Part shown: positions 14,601-27,046 of the stretch, one piece after another
Position numbering within the stretch: the first letter of the stretch is position 1
Layout of the letters: each line of letters opens with the position of its first letter
NCBI GenBank assembly: GCA_942159475.1
Contig: OW804094.1
Span: 46,000,966 to 46,064,965, forward strand
Length of the DNA stretch: 64,000 nt
Reading direction: 5' to 3'
DNA from: Sthenelais limicola
Taxonomy: Eukaryota; Annelida; Polychaeta; Phyllodocida; Sigalionidae
Position numbers and translations under genes: made by a program
The notes under the pieces: generated by a model
The model's database searches: none
Told to the model about the DNA's origin: nothing
The model's input: the letters and a program-made list of their open reading frames with translations, nothing else

Positions 14601-15207
14601 TCATTATAACATTCAATGTGTCTACCTTCTCCACAAATCAGTATGTAATAAATATTCTTGGTACAATGAATCTTATTTGTAAGATCCTCACTTTCTCCGA
14701 CATGTTACATGATAATTAATGTGTCAAAAGGTCATTTGTGCAGCCCATTAGGAAAATTGATTAACTCAAATCTTATGGGTTATGATATTATCTATCATCA
14801 TATATATATCTTTCCGGTGATATCATTGGACTGGAATTATTTGATTGAGAATTCCAAGGAACTGTCATCTCCCACTCATATAGACAATGAATAGAGTTAC
14901 TCATATACTCACCTACGTCATATCCAAAAAGGACCCCACCAAGGGCAGCCAAAAGAGCCGCAAACACAACATAAAACGAACTTGGTTTTCTATGGCTGAC
15001 CCTAAAAGGTATATCCAGCAAGGTTTCGTTGGCAGAATTCTCCTGGTCGAGAAAATCAAATCTCATGTCGGATTCAACAGGTGTCCCATCACCTTCGGCT
15101 TCTGCATCATCCCTAAGGGAGGCTTCTCCGAAACCATGACAACCGGGTGGGTGGTTTGAGCAGTCCTCCAGTCCTCCATGGGAGTGAGATGGTATGTTAG
15201 AGTACAT
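8630..15207 (-). CDS. SLC2A12: GLUT12-like facilitative sugar transporter, complete 12 exons
   Basis: Twelve exons join in frame to 634 codons plus stop: 15207-14913, 14309-14193, 13995-13889, 13726-13643, 13247-13144, 12105-11997, 11500-11414, 11214-11128, 10623-10513, 10190-9644, 9392-9260 and 8753-8630. Human GLUT12 is 617 aa. This is a 12-TM hexose transporter of the major facilitator superfamily. Seen: LLFGYD-type first helix ([10 protein letters not shown]), both D-x-x-G-R-R loops ([14 protein letters not shown]), PKSPR in place of [30 protein letters not shown] and PETKG. A long loop between helices 9 and 10 with N-glycosylation sites NIS and NAT places it with GLUT10/12, and the order ALLASFAGG and VVSS favours GLUT12. 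An in-frame TGA lies 21 bases before the ATG. A possible 5' UTR acceptor (TTTCAG) precedes 15290. One intron has a GC donor. Substrate is inferred from family. Confidence 0.9.
12338..12676 (+). repeat. Pyrimidine-rich repeat with conserved 3' module, copy 1
   Basis: About 260 bp of C/T-rich sequence follows a small hairpin (CCGTCC TCC GGACGG, 12323-12337) and ends in a module containing GGTCCCCCTGGAA, GCTTTCCCAGGCTATA and AGATCCCAAT. The same tract plus module, in the same order and strand, occurs at 60630-60919. It lies in an intron of the SLC2A12-like gene. It is an unnamed interspersed repeat family. Confidence 0.75.
13727..13888 (-). other. GC-AG intron in SLC2A12-like gene
   Basis: The intron begins GCAAGT and ends TTTCCAG. 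Only this donor keeps the frame (APGFPVL joined to IVGRLIVG); using the GT four bases downstream would shift it. GC donors are a minor but known class of U2 introns. Confidence 0.75.
14449..14486. repeat. (GA)n(GT)n G-run microsatellite
   Basis: GA dinucleotides change directly to GT dinucleotides and then a G run, within an intron of the SLC2A12-like gene. Confidence 0.9.
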
Positions 15208-17640
15208 GCTGTATAGGTGGGTGTTTCACCTGTCAACCCATTGCACTTGTGGAAGAGTGACCATTACCAACTGGACAGGGCCTTACTTCCCTGAAACGTA
15301 AATATATTGTCTATATTATTATAGACTCCAAGGTATACCCCTAGACATGTATCAAATCAAGTACCGGTAGTATCAAAAGAATTTGGACAGTTTATAATCC
15401 TTTATAAATGCCCATGCTGTATGAGGGGTGCAATACAATATTTTTAATTCAAATTTGTTCTTATTTTAAATTTTAGATACTTTAGGGCGATTGAGAACCC
15501 ACGACGTTCTTAAATAATTAATAATGACATAACAAAAAGTGAATGTAACACAGCATTAGTTTCTTCCATCATATATGGTCCAGGCGTTGGGTCCCTCTTA
15601 TATCTCTATGTACGACCTACATCGAACAGATACGGTATATAGCTAGTCAATTCATTTGCATTATAAGTTCCCAGATAGGCCTATATCTCCTCCGATTGTG
15701 TTTTACCAATTTCCCATATTGTTATCATTACCATATCAATGATAGCAATATGTTAGTTAACTTCAATTTTGATTGGAATGCTGAGAAAATTATCTGTACG
15801 ATAAAATGCAAACAATAAACATAAGCATAAACATTTTGTGACAGTAAGTTGATTTGGTCCCCTAGATATTCTAGTATTGAATAGGCTACGTAGACCTACC
15901 TACCGTGTCTGAGGTTATTGTTTATAGGCCCTATAGCCTACTAAATTGTACAATTGTATATTGAGCGAACGTTGGATTAATTAACATAACATGTAGGCTA
16001 CAGCTAACGTTAGTTCATCACTACCTTTGAGTTGAGCTACCCCTATATAGATATAATTCTAACTTAGTACGGTACCGGGGTATAGTATTCTATATAACAT
16101 TACATAACCTCACCTGAGCTTAATTAGGTCGTGTAGCGTTAGTATACTCGATTTATATTCTACGTGTACGGTAGCATATACTAGTAGAATATATTCTATT
16201 TGAATATCTATCAGTTTTAGCCTGAGCTATTATTACATCGTATGGCTCTGCTACTATATATATAGGCCTATGTGGAATATCTATCGATTTTAATGCTTAG
16301 GCCCTATTATATTTATATAGTCCTAGATCAATAGGTTCAATATTAACTATTAGGGCCTATACCAACCTCGCCCACACCTAGTATTGTTATTTATAGGACT
16401 ACTGTTATTGCGTCCCTATTTGTCACTTTTTAAATTACCTGTGCACGATCGGTAGTCTACATGCCAAGCCCTTAATACAAGCCAGTCAGAGCAAGCAGTA
16501 AAAATCCGACTTAGGTCTAGTCTTAGCCTACATTCTTCATTCAATCTTCAAATTAATATAATTTACGGTATCCCAACATTTACACATGCAAGGAGATTAA
16601 GATATCATAACAATAACGATCTATTAACTAATACCATAACTACTGCTTTAATGATGCGCTTTCCCTATGTAATAGAATAGTAACGCCCGGTGCAAAGCCC
16701 CATGTTATGCTACTACTAGGGTAGCTCCCGAACTGATCTATTGTAGGTCGCTGTCCACCGTTCGTGAACGAGTCGAACGAGCGACTCCCAGCATAGAGCC
16801 CCGACAGAACAGCTGTTATAGTGGGTGTCCCGTGGTACGGTATTAAGTATGTTCTTCGTTAATCTTGATATATCATCTAATATAAGTGATTAATTTCAAT
16901 TATATAGGTGCATGCCAACGTACCTACCGAGACAGTGTTCTTGTAGTTTACGTGTCAACACAGGCCGATATCGCTCCTCCATTGACCTGCTTATAATTCA
17001 GGAGGCAATACACAGAAGACAAATGTAGGTACCTAGCAAATTAATCCAAATAAACGTTAGCGTAGCCAAGGTAATACTAGGAGAGTATTGTTCAATTTCT
17101 ATTTCCCATTATGTCTTAATATAAGAGTAAAATATGATGACGAACCATAAAACCAAAGCTACATACTCCATTTTTATAATTCTGCGCATACAGCCTAGCT
17201 CTAGGCCCTGCTACAGCAAGTCCACCTATAGGGTCTGTCGATTACTATTAGTAGGGCCTAGGCCTCCTTCAGCTGCATTCCAGATGGTGGCGTAGTAGTG
17301 ACACCAAGTGCACAGTCCTCGGCTGGCAATTTCTGGGTACCGGAGTTGTATATGGGCCGACTGCTCGGCTGTAAGTTGGAGCCGTTCCAATATAGTGAGT
17401 TTCCTTTTGTCTAACTATTTCTATAGTGCAGTCTAGGGAGAGGGAAATCTTTGTGGACGAAATTTTAATTAGCATGTAGGCTCTAGGCCTGGGCAACGAT
17501 TATTTAGAGCAAGGATTCTTGTTATAATATTGACTTCGAATTATTAGAAGGTTAGCATAGGCCTATAGTAGGCTAATAGGTGGCAGCAACATCTCGAATA
17601 CTTTAAGTTATACGGAACGGATTTTGAATTAGGCCTACGG
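15208..17640. other. Upstream region of SLC2A12-like gene, no coding exon recognised
   Basis: Should contain the promoter and possibly a non-coding first exon of the minus-strand transporter gene. Words related to TAGGCCTA are locally frequent (for example near 15677, 16262, 17252, 17560 and 17632). I see no TATA or initiator that I could place with confidence. Confidence 0.5.
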
Positions 17641-17940
17641 TAGGGTGCATTAAGGTAAAGCGAACCATTTCGTCTTCATCTTGATTTCTCATTATAAAAA
17701 AAATAGCAACAAACCATTCAAACTTCAAATGAACATTAGAGTGGGTCAGCTTCCTATGGCACATGAATTAATTATATTATTATGCATATTAATACCAATG
17801 GTCTCCATGGAAATATCGTGTACAGTTGGTTCGCTTTACCTGACATTTCATATAAAGCGAACCACCACTTAAGATAAACCGAACCAAGTGGTTCGCTTTA
17901 CCTGATATGAGAAAAGATATATAATAAGTTAGGCCATCAC

Positions 17941-20634
17941 TCCCCCCACACATCTCTACCCTCACCCACATCTACCCCAACATATCTCCCCTTCCCCCTA
18001 CCACACTCCCACACACCCCTCCCCCCTCACTTCCCTAACCCATACCCATTCACTTACTTTCACTCCTGTAATCTCTAACCCCCCTCCCCTCCCCCCCCCA
18101 TTAACTTCACTTCTACCCCTGCACACCTCTAGCCCCAGTTACCTCTACCCCCATACACCTCTACCACCAGTTATCTTTACCCCCACACAACTCTACCCCA
18201 GTTACCTCTACCCCCACACACTTTTACCCCCAGTTACCTCTACCCCCACACACCTTTACCCCAGTTCCCTCTACCCCAACACACCTCCACCCCAGTCACC
18301 TCTACCCCCACACACCTTTACCCCCAGTTACCTCCACCCCCACACACTTTTACCCCCAGTTACCTCTAGCCCACACACATCTACCCCAGTTACCTCTACC
18401 CCCACACACCTCCACCCCAGTCATCTCTACCCCCACACACCTTTACCCCCAGTTACCTCCACCCCCATACACCTTTACCCCCAGTCACCTCTACCCCCAG
18501 ACATCTTTACCCCCAGTTAAATCTACCACCACACACCTCCACCCCCAGTAACCTCTACCCCCACACACATCTACCCCCAGTTATCTCTACCCCAACACAC
18601 ATCTACCCCCAGTAACCTCTACCCCCACACACCTCCACCCCCAGTTATCTCTACCCCCACACACCTCCACCCCCAGTTACCTCTACCCCCACACACACAT
18701 CTACCCCCAGGTACCTCTACCCCCACACACTTCTACCCCCAGTTACCTCTACCCCCCCCCCCCCACACACACACACACATCTATCCCCAGTTACCCCTAC
18801 CCCCAGTTACCTCTACCCCCACACACATCAAGCCCCTGTTATTTCTACCCACACACACCTCCACCCCTGTTACCTCTACCCCCCCCCCCACACACACACA
18901 CATCTACCCCCAGTTACCTCTACCCCCACACACATCGACCCCCTGGTACCTCTACCCCACACACATCTACCCCCAGTTACTTCTACCCCCACACACCTTA
19001 ACCCCTAGTTACCTCTACCCCCCACACATCTATCCCCAGTTACCTCTACCCCGCCCCCCCCCCACACACACACACCTTTACCCCAGATACATCTACCCCC
19101 ACACACCTTTACCCCCAGATACATCCACCCGACACACCTTTACCCTCAGTTACCTCTACCCCCACAGTTCTACCCCCTGTTACCTCTACCCCCACACACA
19201 TCTCCCACCAGTTATCTCTACCCCACACATATCTACCCCCAGTTATCTCTACCCCCCCCACACATCTACCCCCAGTTATCTCTACCCCCCACACATATTT
19301 ACCCCCAGTTGTCTCTACCCCCACACACACATCTACCACCAGTTATCTCTACCCCCACACACACATCTACCACCAGTTATCTCTACCCCCACACACACAT
19401 CTACCCCCAGTTATCTCTACCCCAACACACCTTTACCCTCAGTTACCTCTACCCCCCCCCCCCCACACATCTACCTCCAGTTATCTCTAGCCCCACACAC
19501 ATCTACCCCCAGTTATCTCTACCCCCACACATATCTACCCCCAGTTACCTCTACCCCCACACACATCAACCTCCAGTAACCTCTACCCCAACACACCTTT
19601 ACTCCCAGTAACCTCTACCCCAACACACCTTTACTCCCAGGTACCTCTACCCTAACACACCTTTACCCCCAGGTACCTCTACCCTAACACACTTTACCCC
19701 CAGGTACCTCTACCCCAACACACCTTTACCCCCAGGTACCTCCACCCTAACACACTTTTACCCCCAGGTACCTCTACCCTAACACACCTTTACTCCCAGT
19801 AACCTCTACCCTAACACACCTTTACCCCCAGGTACCTCTACCCCAACACACCTTTACCCCTAGTAACCTCTACCCCAACACACCTTTACTCCCAGGTACC
19901 TCTACGCCCACACACATCTACCCTCAGTTACCTCTATCCCCAACCACCTTTACCCCCAATAACCTCTACCCCAACACACCTTTACCCTCAGTAACCTCTA
20001 CCCCAACACACCTTTACCCTCAGTAACCTCTACCCCCACACACATCTACCCTCAGTTACCTCTACCCCCACACACATCTACCCCCAGTAACCTCTACCCC
20101 AACACACCTTTACTCCCAGGTACCTCTACCCTAACACACCTTTACCCCCAGGTACCTCTACCCCAACACACCTTTACCCCCAGGTACCTCTACCCTAACA
20201 CACCTTTACCCTCAGTTACCTCTACCCCCCCACACATCTACCCCCAGTAACTGCTACCCCCCACACATCTTTACTCCCAGTAACCTCTACCCTAACACAC
20301 CTTTACCCCCAGGTACCTCTACCCCAACACACCTCTACCCCCGGTTTCCTCTACCCCCAACACACCTTCACACCCAGTTACCTCTACCCCCCACACATCT
20401 ACCCCCAGTTACCTCTACCCCCACACATCTACCACCAGTTACCTCTACCCCCTACACATCTACCCCTAGTTACCTCTACCCCCCCCCCCCCCACATCTAT
20501 CCCAGGTACCTCTACCCCCACACACATATACCCCCTGTTACCTCTACCCCCACACACCTTTACCCAAAGTTACTTCTACCCCTAGTTGCCTCTATCCCTA
20601 CACACATCTACCCCTTGTTACCTCTACCCCAGTG
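17941..20634. repeat. C-rich minisatellite, about 32-bp unit
   Basis: About 2.7 kb of tandem units, typically CTCTACCCCCACACACATCT followed by ACCCCCAGTTAC. Units of roughly 30-36 bp vary, and a sub-family with CTTTACCCCCAGGTAC dominates 19.6-20.3 kb. The complementary strand is a long run of G4-5 blocks spaced by 7-11 bases. Open reading frames inside it are repeat artefacts. The first 180 bp are a degenerate C-rich lead-in. Confidence 0.95.
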
Positions 20635-20689
20635 AGGTTCAGCTGATGGCCTATTACGCCTGTCAGCTCTATTTTCCATTTTGTATAAG

Positions 20690-20880
20690 CCCCATTTTCC
20701 AAATCCCGTAGGTTTTCAATTTGCAATCCTGTTTTATTATATGCAATCCCTACCTGGAATAATTAAATCTGGCTCTGAATCCCTTTCAAGAATCCCGTAG
20801 ACCCTTAATTTTAAATCCTGAATCCCGATTTAAAATAGGCCCCAATCCCGATTCCCAAAAAGGTATTCCCTACCCTGTAT
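20690..20880. repeat. Short region rich in AATCCC/AATCCT words
   Basis: About a dozen AATCC-type words in 190 bp, including two AATCCCGTAG and several AATCCCGATT-like copies. This is a degenerate short-period repeat next to the minisatellite. Confidence 0.55.
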
Positions 20881-21532
20881 GTTTAGACCTAGGCGTATAT
20901 ATATGGATGATAAATCTTAGAACAATCTATTAGGTGGCACAGCATTACTAATGCACACAATAAAGTGTGGAGAATGAAAATGAATAGGTTGGGGATAGGT
21001 TTTTATGATAAAACGTGCTGTTTCAGGTAAAGAACCAGTGGTTCGCTTTACCTTACACTACATGGTTCGGTTTATATGAACTGTCAGGAAAAGCGAACCA
21101 ATGACGTTTCAATGACCTTGAAGTCACTTGCAAGGGGTTACCCATTTTTTCAATGAGGAAATCATAATACACTATGATTTGTGATGTTTTGCGTAAAAAT
21201 TGTTTCCACATGTTCTACATAGATTTGGAATGATCGATGAATCTGTATATAGACAAAAAAATGTTGACCTTCAGATGAAAACAAAAAAAAATAGATAGTT
21301 TGTACTTCCCGCCAATTTCCCATGTGAGCAAATTTTCTGTGACACCTAGAAAGATTTGCTGAAATTATCTCCAATTTATTCTCTTTTAAACAATAGATGG
21401 CTCTTTATCCTGTGGTCTAATCTACTGAGTTTGCACGGAGGTTTAAGTTGGTTGGTTCGGTTTACCTGATGGTTCGGTTTACCTGAAGGCCTATAAGAAA
21501 AGATCTTTTGGTAGGCCTAGTTTGAGAGGGAT

Positions 21533-21592
21533 CTGGTATTAGCTATACTGTACTGGTATTAGCTATACTTTCCTGGTATTAGCTATACTGTA
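21533..21592. repeat. Three tandem copies of a 20-bp unit
   Basis: The unit CTGGTATTAGCTATACT plus three variable bases starts at 21533, 21553 and 21573. Confidence 0.95.
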
Positions 21593-21865
21593 ACGATCTG
21601 TACTGATCAAAAATTATTATAATCTCAAAAGTACACTGAGACTTGGCAATTTGCCAACCCTATTTACCTGTACAAACATACCTCTCTTTAATCGAACAAC
21701 TATTTATTCGCTGGTTGTAAAATATAGTAATGTACCTTACTATACGAACAATGTCCTAGTCGTTAGATAACTACCTTATATATATATAAATCGTCCTATC
21801 ATGTTATATTCCAATCGGGGTAGCAGCAGGAAGAAATGTGTTGATCAATTTCAGCGCATAAGCAT

Positions 21866-21941
21866 GTCGACCCATTTGTCACTTTCACTGTAACTAACTT
21901 CGACAAATAAAAGACTTTCTATTCTATTCTATTCTATTCTA
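21866..21941 (+). mobile_element. Putative non-LTR retrotransposon 3' end with (ATTCT)n tail
   Basis: GTCGACCCATTTGTCAC, then ACTTCGACAAATAAAAGACT, then an ATTCT microsatellite. A similar sequence in the opposite orientation ends at 59041-59100 with a CAATT-type tail. A common 3' end joined to different short tandem tails is typical of LINE 3' ends. No reverse transcriptase is visible. Confidence 0.5.
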
Positions 21942-24900
21942 GTCCTACTAAGGCTACACTCTATAAGTGGCGTCCAATAGAACTATTTTTACTATCATAA
22001 TTAATTTTTATGTTAACATTGAATGCCTACACTCCTATTTTTTGAAGTCATAGGCCTACTTTTATAGTCTATAAAGAATCTTTGAAATAAATGATAAGTT
22101 CTTGAATTCATAAAAAAATGAATGTAAAAATCTTCTTTTTAAAAACACAACAACCTGTCGAACATTTTTTTTAAAGTAAGCAAATCTAATTCTCTTAAAT
22201 TATTATTTTGAGTAGGCCACACAAATAAAATATTAATTTAGGCCTACCATTTTTCAAAACCAACACAAAATATTGAAAACAAAACCGGTTAGCCTACTGT
22301 GCCAATACACTTGGTTTATAGCATATTCGATCCCTACTGCACGAAATAATGCTGAACTGCAAGCTCATTGTTCCAGTAGCCTATATTTAGTTTTTATTAA
22401 GAAGCTTTATAAAACGCTCATTTTGAAGAGCAAATTCCACCTTCGACCTAAAGACTTCTCAAAATCGGTTCTCCAATTAATTTAAAAGAATTATATTTCA
22501 ACGTCAATATCCCCAAAGAAATAATGAGTTGGAAACTGGCCAGTGCAAAACCTATATTAAAAGCGGTGCACTTCCGCAATACACACACACTTAGGCCTAA
22601 ATGACAAAAAATACTTTGTTAATCTGGAAAATTCTTGATTTAACTTTTATGAGATTTCCGAATCTTAAAATAGTGCTCACTGCAACAATTAGAAATTAGA
22701 TTTGTATTGAATATATAGGAACTTAGTCACATATACATGCCTCACTATTACATTTTGAATCCCCTTCCCTTAATATTAAGCTCCACCCACATATATCTTA
22801 GTTGGGGGCCTTGCCCACCCCATGGCCCCCAATCTCACAGTTCTTAGTTGGGGCCGATCATCCCACTCCCCTTTTCCCACCATTAGTTTATATACAAGTA
22901 TAAGGAAGTAAGATTCTTGAATATGACTTGGTTCAATAAGAAACCATTCACCCTCGGCTGCAAGGTCTGATCAGGATCTAACAAATATTTGCGGTGAACA
23001 TTAATTTTGACGTTATTTCTGGCCCCATATTAAAAAATCCTTATTATTTCTGGTATTTATAATGTCAAATACCTTAATTCGGACTGTTCCTTCATATTAC
23101 ATTGAATGTAATGTTGGTTTGAATTATTTCCGGCCAATTAAAATAACAATAGTATGCATGTCACCTAACGGGGACAAGCTGGGTTTAAAATGAGGAAGGA
23201 GAGGAAGAGGAGGGAGGAAGAACAGTGAGAGCAGAGAGAAGGGGGAGGTATAACATCCTATATGTATTGCAATGGATTATTAGAATCTGTTTCACAATTA
23301 TTCGGTACTGAGGGTCATGATATGAAATTTTAATAAACATGTAACCATGATTGGACATTTTCCTCTTTACACCCTTTTTATCATACATGTATTTGCAATA
23401 TTTTATTTTTGTTTTTAGGCAATAAAACATTGTTTTTGTTCCTATAGAATTTAAAATATTGATGCTAGATATGCAAAAGTGCAATGTTTCTAATGTATTT
23501 ACCATCGGGGAACCTGGGAGAATTGATTAAAATAACTCCAGACCAAGATTTCTCATTAAAAATTCATAAATCTAATTCATTCGTCATAATTATGTCGACC
23601 AATGGGTGGAATTGTTCAGCTATGCATTGAAATGCCAATTCACAAAGCCAGTTCGCCGAAACATTTCTAGTTAAAAGTTAAAAGTTGCACTACTCTCCTC
23701 ATTAAATCTCCCAGCTATTTGCATATAAGATGTTATAATCCCACAAATCCCACAAGTGTCTCCCTGGCCCACTACCCGAACGTTCTGGGTACCAGTACAT
23801 TTATATTCATTTGGATCATGAACCGCCCTATAAAAATGGTAAAATAAAGCTCTTATAGGGATATCAGATACATAATTATATGTTTGATATATTAATATAT
23901 GTTCCAATGCTTGCCACATATATACATGCTATTCTCCATATACGATATCAATTAATTAAGTGCTTTCTGATTACGTTACACTGACAGAATAATGATGTGA
24001 TCGTGATACTTCCATGTATACATGACACTGATAGCCCATGTGACTGCCAGTGCAGTGACTTCGAAATGATGTCATCATAAGAAACCTGATTAAGACGATA
24101 ATGCGCAATGACCTGAATTATTAAACCTACCTTATCACCTGAACAGCGTTTAATGCCATCGAGGCATTATTTATCCAGGGTTTCCATGGAAACCTGGTTA
24201 ATAATTCACTCAAATCACAGCAGGTGGCACGCAGTGACTGCGTGTACTAAGGTAGCTCAGGGCAGTAGAAGGATAAGTCACCTTAACAGTAGCTTTCAGT
24301 ATGACATGTATTCTTACGTTGAGTCACTGCTCAAATATTGTGTCAAGTAAAAAAGACTTATCTGTCCTTCCGTATCCCAACCTCCTGTAAACAGCTGTCA
24401 TAAGTGTCAGATCAAATTGCCAACTGCCAATCAACAATTCGGTCATTCATTTCGCAGACGAATCAATTAATCAAACATTTGATATTTGACATGTATTGTT
24501 GTCTAAAACTGTCATTTTACGGAAGATTGGCTGTATACAAATTCTAAATAAAAAGTTTAAATAGAATTTTGATAGCACACAACTTAATTATGATTTTTTC
24601 CCCCGCCGAAATAGATATCATGGTATGGACGGTTGTCAAGCTCATTCCTATATCTAATACTTAATGAGAACATGCTTTGCCTCCTCCATCCTTGTTCCTC
24701 CTCCCTCAAATATATATCGCCTATATTTGAGTGGATTTTTCAATAATTAATGCCCACTTAACGTAAAGAAATTATTTGATTTGTGTTTTTAAAACCATGA
24801 TAGCCATGATACTATATGGCAGGAAAGGCAAAAATGAAAAGGTGAAAACGTATCGGAGGTGCCACTCTATACGTTATCACCGTTTGCTATCTCTCAGTAG

Positions 24901-26434
24901 CTCCCCATTAATTATTCATATAGTCTCACTTTGACTTGCGCAGAGAGTATACATCATGATGGTGATGTTACCCATGAGTGTATTGTGAAGAACGCTATGC
25001 AGTTTGTGTCTAGACAATATGGCTATCATGTGAGCTCTGATTGCAAAAAGGCTTCATTTGCTGGAGGAATATTACTGGCCTTCTCGCCATGACTCTCACC
25101 TTATATACTTCTGTTGTGGGCACTGGTATAAAGAGTTTATCAATAGACCTATAATATTTCAACGCAGAAGGTTAGTTGTATATTTGATTTTCAGTGGTAA
25201 GATTCAATTATGTTAATTGCTTATGTTAATTGCTTTAATTCTCCCATCAAAGTTATACGAACTGTCATGTTGTAAGGTAGAGACCTATAAAACTGGTTAT
25301 TGTTAGCTATACATGATATGAGGTCCTAGTGGGGATATTTTATTTAGAGTTATTTTATTCCATAAATGAATACGCTTCAGATCTAGGAGCATCGATGAGT
25401 GTAGTAAGTAGTAATTAAGGGTGTGTGGATTAGATAGAGGAGACATAGGATAAGATGAGAGGGATACAAAATAATGATCGACGTGAGCTAACCAACTGAA
25501 CGAAAGATTATAGTTTGCAATATATGTGGATAATTCGGACATCCGATGGATGCTGGCAATTTATAGTAAAATAATTAAACAAGATCTACAGAAATTACAA
25601 TCAGGCTATAGGTGAATCTGTGTTCTAGGGGGAAAGCCGTGGTATACTATAAAGACAGAGTACAATTTGTTTTGCTCACTAATGCCTTCTGGGTTGGATT
25701 TACACATAGCTATAAGATGTTGTGGGAAAACAATAGTGAACCGAGGTAACATTACATTCTCGTATGACAGGGACGCCCGTCTAAAGCAGAATTATCCTCA
25801 TTTTTATTAGATATTCTGTTTTACTTTAATATCAGCGATTCTGTTATCTATTACATTACTGCTAATGGATTTTCATGTACACATGACGTTTAAAGTACAG
25901 CCAGATTAAATAGCTCTCACTTAATTAGGGGCGGGGGGGGGGGGATAAAATCATATTTGTGTTGTCTAGGTAGTATACAATTTATCCACAGCAACACATC
26001 TTATGCTGAGATTTCTGACTGAATTGAAGAAATGAGCTTTCATTTTCCAGCTGCATAGCCAGACATGCATGAGACAACATTTATGAAACAGTGTGAGAAA
26101 TTCATAATAACAAAATCTTAATGCATTTAAGATGCCTATCGCTGAGTCAAATATGATACAAAGACAAACATATATACCACCAAAGTTCAAGATTTTATTG
26201 GGAATACCATTGACTCTTTGTATACAGATATATGAGATCCATTTTCTCATTTAAGCAACAAATGATCGGATATTCTTAAGCATGCGCATGATACTGAATG
26301 TTATGGATGAGTTCACAAAATAAAAATCTCAAATTCATAGAGAATAGATGTCTGACAAGTTCCTCGTTCAAAGGACTAGCCGGAAGGTTTGAATCCAATT
26401 TAGTATGTTGCCTAACAGAATAAAGATTGAATAT
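21942..26434. other. Non-coding stretch, no gene recognised
   Basis: AT-rich sequence with only short anonymous reading frames. Contains a G-run at 25929-25944. I see no exon or named repeat. It could include regulatory DNA for either flanking gene. Confidence 0.5.
26194..26199 (-). terminator. Candidate poly(A) signal of the KCNE-like gene
   Basis: AATAAA on the minus strand, about 850 bp after the stop of the 27047-28168 gene. Weak support: position and hexamer only. Confidence 0.25.
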
Positions 26435-26435
26435 A

Positions 26436-26685
26436 AAGCTGCATTCTCAGTTAATATCAAATACAAAAGCTACAGATTTTTTTACTTTTTGTTCCCGTTC
26501 TTTTCCTGCTCATCTGGAAGCCATACTTTGGTAGGATCTTACCGCATTGTTTTTGTTGAAGGGCTTCATACAAATGTTCATAATCTTTCACGTTTCAATT
26601 TCGGTGACCTGCCGAAATCCATTCTTCACAGCAGTCACAGCAGCCAACAAATTTCCTTTTGTCATAATAGCTGAGAATGCAGCTT
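26436..26685. mobile_element. MITE-like 250-bp inverted-repeat element
   Basis: The ends AAGCTGCATTCTCAG (26436-26450) and its exact reverse complement (26671-26685) match, and similarity extends about 7 bp further inward with a few mismatches. The interior is AT-rich and non-coding. It falls in the probable 3' UTR of the KCNE-like gene. A target duplication is not clear. Confidence 0.55.
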
Positions 26686-27046
26686 CATCTTTTGAGTGAC
26701 TCTAAAGAACACATATCAATGGGTAATGATACTTATTCAAAATTGTCTTGGATAGTTTTTCACTGATGGCAATGAATCCATTTCAATTTAAAGTATAATA
26801 TTGAAGTCCGAACCAATGATAATCCTTTTCTTATTTATGTATGGCTTTTTTTGTACTTTGACGTAAAAAAAGTTTTGATTGAGAACAATAATACAATTAT
26901 AGGTCGCGTAATAACAACATACACATACAAATTCACAACATCCTCGAGCTCCCTGCTTTAAGACATTTTTGTAAAAAGAAGATGGATTCTTTTACGAATG
27001 TTGAGTCCCCCCATGACTGCCTCCAGTACAAACGTGTTTGTATTCA

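Larger units (their letters stand above)
17641..21490. repeat. Cluster of GGTTCGCTTTACCTGA motifs in both orientations
   Basis: A 16-bp word or close variants occurs about ten times: near 17655 (-), 17827 (+), 17853 (-), 17872 (-), 17887 (+), 21024 (-, degenerate), 21038 (+), 21063 (+), 21084 (-), 21453 (+) and 21470 (+). Copies lie only on the two sides of the 17.9-20.6 kb minisatellite. Neighbouring copies often form inverted pairs. This could be the subterminal repeats of a transposon that carries the minisatellite, or binding sites for an unknown protein. The outer element ends are not resolved. Confidence 0.6.

Noticed and set aside
19109..19611. Reading frames of 76-100 codons on both strands with Thr/His/Pro or Gly/Val-rich products
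   Set aside because: They lie wholly inside the 32-bp minisatellite and only reflect the repeat unit.
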